This document shows, piece after piece, positions 51,325-60,140 of a stretch of DNA of 64,000 nt. Both the position numbers and the translations under genes were made by a program. The stretch is from contig JAEZIN010000035.1 in NCBI GenBank assembly GCA_023436585.1, forward strand, positions 1 through 64,000. Reading direction: 5' to 3'. Origin of the DNA: Bacillota bacterium (lineage in GTDB: Bacteria > Bacillota > Clostridia > Christensenellales > Aristaeellaceae). The notes beneath the pieces are model-generated. The model had not been told where the DNA came from. It saw only the letters and a program-made list of their open reading frames with translations, and did no database searches. Positions within the stretch are counted from its first letter, which is position 1; each line of letters opens with the position of its first letter.

Positions 51325-51399
51325 GTTTATCGGCCTTATCCTAAGAAGTTTTCTTAGGCGCGGGAGGGGCATCTTGATAAAAGAAGCCCCTCCCGCAAG
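51325..51399 (-). repeat. Family F 3'-end hairpin element
   Basis: Reverse strand: GCGGGAGGGGCTTC / GATGCCCCTCCCGC stem (one mismatch), then GCGCCTAAGAAAACTTCTTAGG, a shortened linker. Sits three bases beyond the stop of the collagen-like gene at 51402. Confidence 0.75.
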
Positions 51400-51401
51400 T
51401 G

Positions 51402-53033
51402 TTACCGGAACATGATCAGCGCCTGGCAGGGGCCGGTGCGCTCCAGCACGCGCAGGCCCGAATAGGCGGCGGTGGCGATGCCATCCGGGCCGGATACGCA
51501 GTATCCGCCTGGGGTGAGCGTACCGTCATCCCTCACTAGAACGGTGCCCAGCAGGCACACCTTCACCCATTCCGGGCGCATCCTTCTGGATACATATTCC
51601 TTGCCGGGGTCAAAACCGGGGTTCAAGGCAGGCAGGGATTCCGTATAGGCGGGGGAAAGCACATTGCCTTCGCCATCCCTTTTTTCGGGGATGGCTGCAT
51701 CCTCGTACACGATTCGCCCCCACTCGTCCTGCTTGTATTTGTTTTGCCAGCGCATTTCCCCGGTCCCGGCCACAAAGCCGGGCCTTGCGGTGACTATACC
51801 CAGAATATAGTCGTCATATACGCCGGCCGGGCGGATTTTTCTGCCTACGCCGGAAAAGGTGACAAAGTAACCGGGTTCGATGGGCCGGCCGGATTCCGTT
51901 TCGAACAGCTCCGCGTAGTCCGCGCCGCCGCTGTTCCAGGCTTCATCGATATAGGCATTGCCGTCCCGCAGTATTTTGGCGGAAAGGCCGGTGTCCTCTT
52001 CGCTTGTGCCGTTGGCCAGAAACCAGGAATAGGGCGTATCCGCACTGCCGTACCTGCCCATGATGTGGGCGCCTTCCTGGCCGCCCGAACTGGTGTACAA
52101 GCCTTCCGTGTGGGAATAGCGGCCGTCGCTTAATGTGCCCGCGCCTTCCGCGTGGCTTAAGTCGCCTAAGGCCCTGGAGATGCCCTCGGCGTGGGAGGCT
52201 TCGCCCTGCGCCCGGCTGGCCAAGCCTTCCGAGTGGGAGTAGTTGCCAACGGCAAAGGTCAAATACCCTTCCGCGTGGGAGGCATAGCCGGCCGCGCTGG
52301 CAAAATCCCCTTCCGCATGGGAGAAGGAACCTGACGCGGTATTTCTGCCCCCCTGAGCGAAGGACGAGAAGCCTGTGGCCTTTGTTCCCAGGCCAATGGC
52401 AACGGCGTTTTCCCCCATGGGATAATCGCCCGGGGTATTGATCCCGCGGACGGCCCCCGGCGCGTTGCCGTCTATCAGGTTTTGAAGGTTGACGGGTCCT
52501 GCGGGGCCGGTGGGGCCGGCAGGTCCTTCGGGTCCGGCGGGGCCTTCCGGCCCGGCGGGTCCAGTGGGTCCCGTGGGGCCGGTGTAGCAGCAGCAGGGGT
52601 CGGGGCGCGGATACCAGGCGTTGTCGCTGGCGCGGTAGTAACCGCCGGGGTTGTAGCCGCCGGGACCATAGTTGTTTTGACTGCCGCGGTTGGGGCCGGG
52701 AGGGTAGCTGCCGGGAGGGTAATTGCCGGGAGGATAGCTGCCGGGGGCGTAATTGCGGCTGAGGGCGGTGTTGGGGCCGGGGCGGGATCTGCCGGCAGGG
52801 TAGCTGCCGGGGGGATAGCCGCCTGGGGCGTAATTATTTTGACTCATGCGGCTGATGCCGGTGTTTGGGTTCGGGTTCGGGTTGGGATTGGGATTCTGGC
52901 CGGGATTCGGGTTTGGGTTCTGGCCGGGATTCGGGTTGGGGTTGGGGTTTCCGGGAATGTTTGGGTTGTAATTCGCCTGGCTTATGTTGTCGACGCTGTT
53001 TGGCCTTTGTACGTATCTTTCATCCTCGTACAT
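51402..53033 (-). CDS. Collagen-like surface protein with YadA-type head and Peptidase_G2 end, paralogue 2
   Basis: 543 residues, GGAGG 8 bases before the ATG. N-terminal region is Asn-Pro-Gly repeats (NPNPNPGQNPN) and PPGSYPPGNY repeats to about residue 150, a collagen block GPTGPTGPAGPEGPAGPEG (about 152-182), SHAEG roll (about 200-330), then Peptidase_G2-like end with GADYAELFETESGRPI. Head and tail are close to paralogue 1, but the N-terminal repeats are entirely different, so the tip-binding or anchoring part is the variable part. Confidence 0.85.
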   Translation of the reverse strand: MYEDERYVQRPNSVDNISQANYNPNIPGNPNPNPNPGQNPNPNPGQNPNPNPNPNPNTGISRMSQNNYAPGGYPPGSYPAGRSRPGPNTALSRNYAPGSYPPGNYPPGSYPPGPNRGSQNNYGPGGYNPGGYYRASDNAWYPRPDPCCCYTGPTGPTGPAGPEGPAGPEGPAGPTGPAGPVNLQNLIDGNAPGAVRGINTPGDYPMGENAVAIGLGTKATGFSSFAQGGRNTASGSFSHAEGDFASAAGYASHAEGYLTFAVGNYSHSEGLASRAQGEASHAEGISRALGDLSHAEGAGTLSDGRYSHTEGLYTSSGGQEGAHIMGRYGSADTPYSWFLANGTSEEDTGLSAKILRDGNAYIDEAWNSGGADYAELFETESGRPIEPGYFVTFSGVGRKIRPAGVYDDYILGIVTARPGFVAGTGEMRWQNKYKQDEWGRIVYEDAAIPEKRDGEGNVLSPAYTESLPALNPGFDPGKEYVSRRMRPEWVKVCLLGTVLVRDDGTLTPGGYCVSGPDGIATAAYSGLRVLERTGPCQALIMFR

Positions 53034-53184
53034 AGGGATTCCTCCAATGGGCAGTGGGGCCCGATTCTATTTATATGTTTGGAGGAAGTGGACGTTCATT
53101 TTTCTTTTCTTTTGTTATATAAAGATGCATCATGCGACAAGATGCAGCAAGGCGATCATGATGCTCCTATATATGAATGATGTT

Positions 53185-53240
53185 TTCTTGGGTAGGCGCG
53201 GGAGGGGCTTCTTTTTCATAAGAAGCCCCTCCCGCAATAT
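53185..53240 (-). repeat. Family F 3'-end hairpin element
   Basis: Reverse strand: GCGGGAGGGGCTTCTT / AAGAAGCCCCTCCCGC perfect stem, loop ATGAAA, then GCGCCTACCCAAGAAAACATC. Sits 16 bases beyond the stop of the collagen-like gene at 53256. Confidence 0.75.
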
Positions 53241-53255
53241 AAGCCATATATCGCC

Positions 53256-54620
53256 TCACTTAAGCAGTATCAGCGATTGGTCGGTATCGGTGCGCTTGAT
53301 GACGCGGTAGCCTGCGTGGGCGGCGGTGGCGACGCCGTTGACACCCACCTTGCAATAGCCGCCGGCGGTTAAGGAGCCGTCGTCCCGAACCAGCACGGCG
53401 CCCAGCAGGCCCACCTTCACCCACTCGGGGCGGCCGGACCTGGGGGCATAGGTCCTGTTCGCGTCATAGGCCGGGTTGAGGACAGGCCGGGATTCCGTAT
53501 GCGCCGGGACGGTCACCTTGCCACTCTTGTCCTTTACCTCCGGCACGGTGACATCCTCATACTGGATGCGGCCCCACTTGTCGGTTTTGAACTTGTTCTT
53601 CCAGCGCAGCTCGCCCGTGCCGGCCACAAAGCCCGGCGTGCCGCTGACCACGCCCAGGATGAAGGGGTCGCTGGCCTGGGCGATGCGGATTTTGTCGCTG
53701 GCGCCTGCGAAGGTGACAAAATAGCCGGGCTCGATGGGCTGGCCGGATTCCGTTTCGTACAGCTCGGCGTAGTCCGCGCCGCCGCCGTTCCAGGCCACGT
53801 CGATATAGGCGTTGCCGTTGTAGAGAATCTTGGCGGAAAGGCCGGTAAATATTTCGTTGATGCCGTTGGCCAGGAACCAGGAGTAGGGATTGTCGGCCCG
53901 GCCATAGCTGCCCATGATGTGCGCGCCGAAGAAGCCGTTGGTGGAGGTGCCCGTGCCTTCGGCGTGGGAGAAGTTGCCCGATGCCGTGGTCAGTATGCCT
54001 TCCGCGTGGGAAACAAGGCCGGAGGCGTTGGCGGCCAGGCCTTCCGCATGGGAGAAGTCGCCGTTGGCAATGGTGGCGTCGCCTTCGGCATGGGGGCCGA
54101 AGCCCGAAGCCGTTGTCTCGATGCCCTCCGCGTGGGAGGCAAAACCTAAGGCCGTGGTGGACCGGCCCTCCGCGTGGGCGTAGGCACCGGAGGCGGTGGT
54201 GCTGCTCCCCTCCGCCAGGGAGGCTTCCCCGAAGGCGGTGGTATCGGTGCCCAGGGCGACGGCGTTCACACCCATCACATAGCCGGTGCGGGTGTTGATG
54301 CCGCGCACGGCGCCTGTATTGTTGCCGTCCACAAGATTTAATAGCCCGCCGCCTCCGCCTCCGCCGGGGCCGGTGGGTCCCGTGGGCCCGGTGGGTCCCG
54401 TTGGGCCGGTGGGTCCCGGGGGGCAGGTATCCGGGCATTCGCGGCAGGGGCCTTCGTTGCAGGATTCGCAGGGCTGCTGGTAGGGGTCATCATGAAGGAT
54501 GTAGCCGGGTGGGTAGGGGGACTGATAAGGCGTGATCCGGTAGGATGGCGAAACGGGCTCCTGCCGGTAGGGGGGCTGGCCGATGCTGCGGCGGTTGGAG
54601 TATTTATTTGAATTAGCCAT
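53256..54620 (-). CDS. Collagen-like surface protein with YadA-type head and Peptidase_G2 end, paralogue 3
   Basis: 454 residues, GGAGG 9 bases before the ATG. Short Pro/Tyr/Gln-rich N-terminus, a Cys-rich patch (about 53-68: CESCNEGPCRECPDTC), a short collagen block (GPTGPTGPTGPTGPTGPGG, about 71-90), SHAEG roll (about 118-250), and the Peptidase_G2-like end with GADYAELYETESGQPI. The Cys patch could form interchain disulfides. Shortest of the three; no signal peptide. Confidence 0.85.
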   Translation of the reverse strand: MANSNKYSNRRSIGQPPYRQEPVSPSYRITPYQSPYPPGYILHDDPYQQPCESCNEGPCRECPDTCPPGPTGPTGPTGPTGPTGPGGGGGGGLLNLVDGNNTGAVRGINTRTGYVMGVNAVALGTDTTAFGEASLAEGSSTTASGAYAHAEGRSTTALGFASHAEGIETTASGFGPHAEGDATIANGDFSHAEGLAANASGLVSHAEGILTTASGNFSHAEGTGTSTNGFFGAHIMGSYGRADNPYSWFLANGINEIFTGLSAKILYNGNAYIDVAWNGGGADYAELYETESGQPIEPGYFVTFAGASDKIRIAQASDPFILGVVSGTPGFVAGTGELRWKNKFKTDKWGRIQYEDVTVPEVKDKSGKVTVPAHTESRPVLNPAYDANRTYAPRSGRPEWVKVGLLGAVLVRDDGSLTAGGYCKVGVNGVATAAHAGYRVIKRTDTDQSLILLK

Positions 54621-54717
54621 ATGGATGGTCCTCCAAGAATGAAATAGGTCCTTATGTAAGATATGAGAATAGAATACGCGGCGTGTAAGCGCAGAGCGCG
54701 GGATTGGGCATATAATG

Positions 54718-55062
54718 AACGCCCGCGCAGAATATGCGCGGGCGTTCAGTGCTATAAGGGATGTATCAGTGGATACCGGGGCTGACCTCCTCCAGCCGCC
54801 TTCGGCGGCAGCCCCCTCCAGAGGGGGCCTATATAGCCTTTCCCTGGAGGAGAAGGTGGCGCACAGCGCCGGATGTGGTGGTTTGCCCGGAATACATTGG
54901 TGCTTGCTGACACCTCATCAGCCGCCTTCGGCGGCAGCTTCCCCTCCAGGGGAAGCCTTAAAGCGTCTCCGTCCCCCCGCGTGCACACCCCATCCGGATC
55001 AATCGTCAAATAGATAAAGGCCTAAGCAATACGCCCGCGCAGAATTTGCGCGGGCGCGTGGT
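54718..55062. repeat. Twin hairpins with family C-like repeats between them
   Basis: AACGCCCGCGCA / TGCGCGGGCGTT (54718-54746, perfect 12-bp stem) and ACGCCCGCGCA / TGCGCGGGCG (about 55029-55057) share one hairpin sequence. Between are two copies of CAGCCGCCTTCGGCGGCAGC with CCCCTCCAG-type stems (54792-54860, 54918-54958). No gene in 54621-55082. Confidence 0.65.
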
Positions 55063-55082
55063 TCTTCTTTTTCCGGTGATGC

Positions 55083-56021
55083 CTATTTCAGCCCCTGGGC
55101 GATTTGAATCAACTGGTCCTTGGTCAGAAAGTCGGAACTGATATGGTATACGGCGTTGTCAAAGGTGTTGGGCAATATTTGGCTGTCGTCCAGGTTGGCC
55201 CAGCCGACATATTGGACCGGCGTCATATTCTTGCGAAGGTGGAGGCTTTTGAACACAGGCACCTCTTCCTCCAGATACAGCCCCTGCTGGCTGCCGCTGA
55301 TCTCCACCGTCTCGGTGATGGCATCCTCCTCAAGGGAAAAGGTTGTTTTGGCGTTTGCGTCCATGCGCTTGCAGCGAATATACAGCACATGACCGGCACT
55401 GTCTTTGAAGGACACATCATACCCTTCCAGATTGTTCCAAACGGTATCGGGCAGCTTGTACTTTTTCAGCGTCACGCCGTTTTTCGGAGACTCTTCCGAA
55501 ATAATGATCTTTGCCGTATCACGCGTTAAAGAGGACGCGTAAAAGGTCAAATGCCCCTGTGTGTATTCGTATCCATCCGGGATGAACGATGGAAGTTGAA
55601 ATTCCGGGGCGGTGCTTTTGATGGCCTGCGTGATCCCTTCCAGCGTGGGAATGGTTTTGGCGGGCGGGTCGTATGCGCCCCATTGATTGTTCTTGAGCAC
55701 CCAAAGTTCATCCTCCGGCGCGCCGGTAAAAACACCATGGGGCACATCACCGCCTGGTTTCTGCTTCTGCTCCGGGTCTTGAAGGCGCACGTCCAGCAGA
55801 TCTCCGTTCCATTCCACCAGCTTCCGTTGGGACAGCGTGACCGCCGACGCGCCGATGACGCCGATCAATACCAGCGCGGCCAGCACGGCAAAGCCCCTGC
55901 GCATGCGGGGGGATTTGCCGTTTTTGCTATTGAGTGTTTGCATTTTCAGGGCCGTTTCCGCGATAAGCTCCTGGCCCGGCGCGACCTTTTCCATCATGGT
56001 TTTGTATTCACTGTCAAACAT
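55083..56021 (-). CDS. Anti-sigma factor with DUF4367 domain
   Basis: 312 residues, overlapping the sigma gene by 8 bases. Residues 1-40 cytoplasmic, helix at about 43-65, then an extracytoplasmic domain. Residues about 130-312 match DUF4367 (FIPDGYEYTQGHLTFYAS, YDVSFKDSAGHVLYIRCKR, GSQQGLYLEE), found in anti-sigma factors. No zinc-finger Cys/His. Expected to hold the ECF sigma at the membrane until a surface signal arrives. Confidence 0.85.
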   Translation of the reverse strand: MFDSEYKTMMEKVAPGQELIAETALKMQTLNSKNGKSPRMRRGFAVLAALVLIGVIGASAVTLSQRKLVEWNGDLLDVRLQDPEQKQKPGGDVPHGVFTGAPEDELWVLKNNQWGAYDPPAKTIPTLEGITQAIKSTAPEFQLPSFIPDGYEYTQGHLTFYASSLTRDTAKIIISEESPKNGVTLKKYKLPDTVWNNLEGYDVSFKDSAGHVLYIRCKRMDANAKTTFSLEEDAITETVEISGSQQGLYLEEEVPVFKSLHLRKNMTPVQYVGWANLDDSQILPNTFDNAVYHISSDFLTKDQLIQIAQGLK

Positions 56022-56523
56022 GTACGTGCGCCTCCTCCCCGATGAGATAGGTTTTCAGCTTTTTCCGTGTACGTGAAAGCATCACCCGGACGCTGGAGGC
56101 CGGCATGCGCAGCGTTTTGGCAATGGCCTCCGCAGTCATGTTTTCAAAATAGAAGAGGTGAATCACCGTGCGGCTGCGTGGGGGCAGCATCAAAAGCGCG
56201 GCTTTCAATTCGCCGTAATCCTCGTCTTGGATATCGTCCATATAGCCCGGTTGGTCGGAAAGGATGACGGTCCGTTTGCGCCAAGCACTTCTTAATAGGT
56301 TGGAACACAGGTTCACCGTCACGCGGATGAACCAGGCCTTGCCGTGCTCTTCGCTTTCAAAGGCGGGATTGGCTTTTACGTAACGCAAAAACACTTCCTG
56401 ATAGATGTCGTCGGCGTCGTGCCTGCTGCCGGTGCGTACATAGGCCAGGCGGTAGACCAGCAGGGAATAACTGGCGATGATATCGCTGAAGGCAGCGTCC
56501 GTTGGATTCGGCCTTTCCTCCAT
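56014..56523 (-). CDS. ECF-type RNA polymerase sigma factor
   Basis: 169 residues from the ATG ending at 56523, 5 bases after GGGAGGTGA; the open frame to 56823 is unsupported. Sigma-2 region residues about 10-75 (LLVYRLAYVRTGSRHDADDIYQEVFLRY contains the -10-binding helix and DADDIYQEVF), sigma-4 region about 110-160 (LPPRSRTVIHLFYFENMTA, IAKTLRMPASSVRVML). It redirects transcription to promoters of an unknown regulon; next gene is its anti-sigma. Confidence 0.93.
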   Translation of the reverse strand: MEERPNPTDAAFSDIIASYSLLVYRLAYVRTGSRHDADDIYQEVFLRYVKANPAFESEEHGKAWFIRVTVNLCSNLLRSAWRKRTVILSDQPGYMDDIQDEDYGELKAALLMLPPRSRTVIHLFYFENMTAEAIAKTLRMPASSVRVMLSRTRKKLKTYLIGEEAHVHV

Positions 56524-56776
56524 GCATTCACCTCCCATACACATAACACAAGGAAGGCATGAAAAAAGCGACAGGGCGGCGGCTGATTTGCAAAATATTT
56601 CTTGCGGGGTATGCGCGGCTGTGTTCCTACGCGTATTGTACAGGAAATGGAAGGGAAATGGAAAGAAAAAAGCAAGATAGTATGGCCTGATTTTTTGTGA
56701 GAGCAGGAAATACGATGGTATTCCCGAATAATGGAAGATAGCTGGCATGTGTATAAAACCCATACGGAGGCGGCAT

Positions 56777-57250
56777 ATGGAAACAAAACCTGCGGCGAAG
56801 ACCATGCGCATGGGGCAGATCAAGGTAAAGCCAATCTACAGCACGCTTCGCGATCATCTTATTCTTTTTCCAGTGTTTTGCGTAATGACAGCGGCTTCAT
56901 ACTTCGGAAGTTATGCAGTTAACGGGCCTCATTTTCCGGAGGATTCTATTTTGCTGGCGGGATATTTGCTGTATATCCTTTTTTACAAGCGCCGCAATTA
57001 TAGGTTTCTTTCGGAAGACGGGGTGTATTTTGTAAGGAATGGTCAGGCCATTCATATCCCATGGGAACTGATCCAAAGCGCCAAGGTCGTCCACAAAAGC
57101 GTTTTCAGCTACATACAAGTGGAAGTGGACGCAGGGGTATCCTCCTTCGTGCTGCCCAATCAGGAGAAGGATTACCGTTTTCGACAGGACACGGCAGTCG
57201 CTGCATGCTTCCGCCGGCATATGTTTGTTACTGGGCTGGACAGGAAATAA
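56777..57250 (+). CDS. PH-like (YcxB-like) membrane protein, paralogue 1
   Basis: 157 residues from the ATG at 56777, GGAGGCGG just before. Two helices (about 28-50, 56-70), then a short KRRNYRFLSEDGVYFVRNGQ followed by AIHIPWELIQSAKVV, the pattern of YcxB/PH-like domains. It is the first of six paralogues (next 59036, 59548, 60141, 60688, 61285), separated from the others by the TerL gene. Ends at its own terminator. Function unknown. Confidence 0.75.
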   Translation: METKPAAKTMRMGQIKVKPIYSTLRDHLILFPVFCVMTAASYFGSYAVNGPHFPEDSILLAGYLLYILFYKRRNYRFLSEDGVYFVRNGQAIHIPWELIQSAKVVHKSVFSYIQVEVDAGVSSFVLPNQEKDYRFRQDTAVAACFRRHMFVTGLDRK

Positions 57251-57271
57251 GCTGGGTTATCAGGATAACAG

Positions 57272-57304
57272 GGTCTTTGCCGTAACCGGCGAAGGCCTTT
57301 TTTT
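57272..57304 (+). terminator. Rho-independent terminator
   Basis: GGTCTTTGCCG / CGGCGAAGGCC stem (11 pairs including two G-U), loop TAAC, seven T residues. Separates PH-like paralogue 1 from the TerL promoter. Confidence 0.85.
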
Positions 57305-57346
57305 GATGAAAATGTGTGCATGCGTCGCAAGTGGGGAGAAAACCGG

Positions 57347-57406
57347 TTCCGGTTTTATGTATAATGGCATTGGTAAATGGGAATAAACGTTCCCGTTTCT
57401 ATCCGG
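57347..57406 (+). promoter_or_regulatory. TerL promoter similar to the TerS promoter, with LexA-like palindrome
   Basis: TTCCGGT (57347-57353), TATAAT (57360-57365), then GGGAA...TTCCC (57379-57394) with core GAAT-AAAC-GTTC, and TATCCGG (57400-57406). The TerS region (44729-44787) has the same elements in the same order with the palindrome centre 27-28 bases after the start of TATAAT in both. Confidence 0.6.
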
Positions 57407-57424
57407 CAGCGGAGGAGGGATGTC

Positions 57425-58844
57425 ATGGGCGGCAGTCACGCAAAACCCATCTGGTCGCCGCAGCCACGGCAGGCCGCCTTCATGCGCCGGTGGGAGTACG
57501 AGGCGCTGTACGGCGGCGCGGCGGGGGGGGGGGAAAAGCGACGCGCTTTTAATGGAGGCGCTGCGGCAGGTGCGCATCCCGCACTACCGGGGGTTGATAT
57601 TGCGCAAGACATTTCCGCAGTTGTCGGAGCTTATCGACAGGAGCCGGGAGCTGTATCCCGCCGCCTTCCCCAAGGCGCGCTACCACACATCGGAGCACTA
57701 CTGGCACTTTCCCGGCGGGGCGAAGATTCATTTTGGCTCCATGCAGCACCCGGACGACAGGGTGCACTACCAGGGCAAGCGGTTTGACTACATCGCCGTG
57801 GACGAGCTGACCCATTTTACATTGGATGAGTACACCTACCTGTTCAGCCGCAACCGGCCCGGCGGGCCGGGGACCAGGGTGTACATGCGGGCGGCCACCA
57901 ACCCGGGCGGCATCGGCCACGGCTGGGTGAAGGACAGATTTTTGACCCCGGCTCCGCCCATGACCACCATCCGCACGCCGGTGGAATACTTTGATGAGGA
58001 CGGGAACCTTGTAAAAGCGGTACGCAGCCGCATCTTCGTGCCGGCCAGGGTGACGGACAACAAGGCGCTAATAAAAAACGATCCCAATTACCTGGCCAGC
58101 CTGTCGCTTTTGCCCCACGCCGTTAAGGAGGCGCTGCTAAACGGTTCGTGGGATACGTTTTCCGGCCAGGTGTTTACGGAATGGCGCAACGACCCTGTGA
58201 TGTATACAAGCCGCAAAAACACCCACGTCATCGCGCCGTTTGACATCCCTTCCCACTGGCGCGTGTACCGGGGCCTGGACTGGGGCTTTTCGAAGCCTTT
58301 TGCCGTGGGCTGGTTCGCGGTGGACGAGCAGCGGCGGGTGTACCACATCCGCGAGTATTACGGCTTTACCGGCACGCCGGATGTGGGGCTGAAAATGGAG
58401 CCCAGCCAGGTGGCGGCAAAGATCCGCGAGATTGAGCAAAATGATCCGCAATTGAAGGGAAAACTGATCCGCGGCGTGGCGGACCCGGCCATCTTCCAGC
58501 GGCAGACCGGCCAGAGCACCGCCGACCTGATGGAGAAGGAGCATGTGTACTTTACGCCCGGCGACCACAGCCGCATCGCCGGCAAGATGCAGCTCCACTA
58601 TCGGCTGCGCATGGATGAACAGGGCTTTCCCCAGTTTTACGTGTTTTCTACCTGCCTGAATTTCATACGCACCGTGCCGGCGCTGGTGTACGACCAGCGC
58701 GACCCTGAGGACATCGACACCAGGGGGGAGGATCACATTTATGACATGACCAGGTACGTGCTCATGGAAAACCCCGTCACCGCGCCGATTGCGCCAACGC
58801 ATGCTGCAAGGGGGCCGGACCCGCTGGGCCTTCGCATCCGCTAG
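57425..58844 (+). pseudogene. terL: Phage terminase large subunit, broken by a frameshift in the P-loop
   Basis: ATG 57425 follows GGAGGAGGG. Codons 1-36 (PRQAAFMRRWEYEALYGGAA) run into 11 consecutive G (57523-57533). With 10 G the frame reads GGAAGGGKSDALLMEALR, a perfect Walker A, and continues to 58844, giving 472 residues. With 11 it leaves frame after AAGGG. Further motifs in the downstream frame: Walker B FDYIAVDELTHF, coupling motif RAATNPGG, nuclease D in GLDWGFSKPFAVGW, second acidic patch RGVADPAIF. TerL is the packaging motor and nuclease. The lesion is either a real inactivation, a phase-variable tract or a homopolymer sequencing error. Confidence 0.85.
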
Positions 58845-59035
58845 CCAAAGAAGGAGGAGTAAAATAAAGGGAAACGGATGCCCACAAAGAATAGATTATC
58901 CAGCATAAAGGCATGAGAAAGAAACTGCAAATATAGGGCATGGAAAGCGGGCAAAATGAAACAGGAAGTCGGCGGTAGGAATGGCCGTACAGCGCGGACG
59001 CCACTTTGCGTATAAGGGTTGAGGGGAGGATGCGT

Positions 59036-59530
59036 ATGGTTCACAAGCAGGCGGGTATGGAGGTTCCTTTAAAGGATTTGCGGGCAAGGCCCGTGTACAG
59101 CACACTGATGGCCAGTGTGAATTCCCTGGCCGTGTGGACCGGCGTCATGTACATGGCTCTTGTGTACAACGGCTTTGTGATCGCAGGTGTTTATTTGATG
59201 TATCCGGCCGCGGTCCTTACGGCAGCCTGCCTTGCGTATGTGTTTTTGTATAAGCGGCGCAACTACAAGTTTGTGGCGGAGGATGGGCTGTACTTCGTCC
59301 GCCGCGGGCACGCCGTGCACATCCCCTGGGAGATGGTCAAAGGCGTATCCATGGTAAATGGTGGAATGTATGATCGCGTACAGGTGGAATTGAAACACGT
59401 AAGTTATGGTATTGCGCCGCCTGCTGATGAAAAAGACTGCCGTTTCCGGTATGATCTGAAGGCAATCGAGTGCATGAAAAGGCATGTGGCGAGTGTGGAA
59501 GTAAAAGGCGCCGGGAAGCATCCTAACTGA
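59036..59530 (+). CDS. PH-like (YcxB-like) membrane protein, paralogue 2
   Basis: 164 residues from ATG 59036 (GGGGAGGATG upstream). Opens VPLKDLRARPVYSTLMASVN; two helices (about 30-48, 53-76); then YKRRNYKFVAEDGLYFVRRG and AVHIPWEMVKGVS. Closest to paralogue 1. The 190-base gap from TerL contains no other gene. The four genes that follow are all similar, so local duplication formed the array. Confidence 0.75.
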   Translation: MVHKQAGMEVPLKDLRARPVYSTLMASVNSLAVWTGVMYMALVYNGFVIAGVYLMYPAAVLTAACLAYVFLYKRRNYKFVAEDGLYFVRRGHAVHIPWEMVKGVSMVNGGMYDRVQVELKHVSYGIAPPADEKDCRFRYDLKAIECMKRHVASVEVKGAGKHPN

Positions 59531-59547
59531 TACGGGGGGGCAAAAGC

Positions 59548-60054
59548 ATGGAGCAGGATAGCAGATGGCAGGGCGTGCCGCTTCACAGGGTGAAGGTTCA
59601 TCGGGAGTACAGCACCTATCATCAACATTTGTGGGGGCTTGGCTTTTTCGTTTCGCTCTGTGTTTTGTATGCTGTCATGATGTATATAGACACCGGCTAT
59701 GCGATTCCGCATCCTGTGTACACCCTGGTCGTGTTAGGGTACATGCTGTACGTGCTGATCTACAAGCGGCGCTACCATTTGTTCTTGGCAGAGGATGGGC
59801 TGTACGTGGTAAGAGGCGGGCGCGCCGTGCGCATTCCGTGGGAGAAGATTGTTAAGGTCAGGCACGAGATGGGCTTTCGCACCAACCAGTTTGAACTGGT
59901 CTTTGCGCCGGACCTTGTGGATGAAGCAACGGGCACGCCTTTTACCTGGCAGGATCAAAATGAGCTGCGCATACAATACAATCAGCGGGCGGACAGGTGC
60001 CTAAGGCGCCATGTGCCCGTGCAAGTGAAAAATAACATGGTTCATGTGAAGTAG
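59548..60054 (+). CDS. PH-like (YcxB-like) membrane protein, paralogue 3
   Basis: 168 residues, 18 bases after the previous stop. N-terminus GVPLHRVKVHREYSTYHQHL, two helices (about 28-50, 54-72), YKRRYHLFLAEDGLYVVRGG, AVRIPWEKIVKVR. The distal strand region has FAPDLVDEATGTPF, which recurs in paralogues 4 to 6. Confidence 0.75.
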   Translation: MEQDSRWQGVPLHRVKVHREYSTYHQHLWGLGFFVSLCVLYAVMMYIDTGYAIPHPVYTLVVLGYMLYVLIYKRRYHLFLAEDGLYVVRGGRAVRIPWEKIVKVRHEMGFRTNQFELVFAPDLVDEATGTPFTWQDQNELRIQYNQRADRCLRRHVPVQVKNNMVHVK

Positions 60055-60140
60055 GGGCGGTTTTAAGGCGGATAGCTTACAAAAGAAGGGCTGCCGATGA
60101 CGCACCGCGATGCGAAGGATAAGGAGCAGGAGAGATTATC

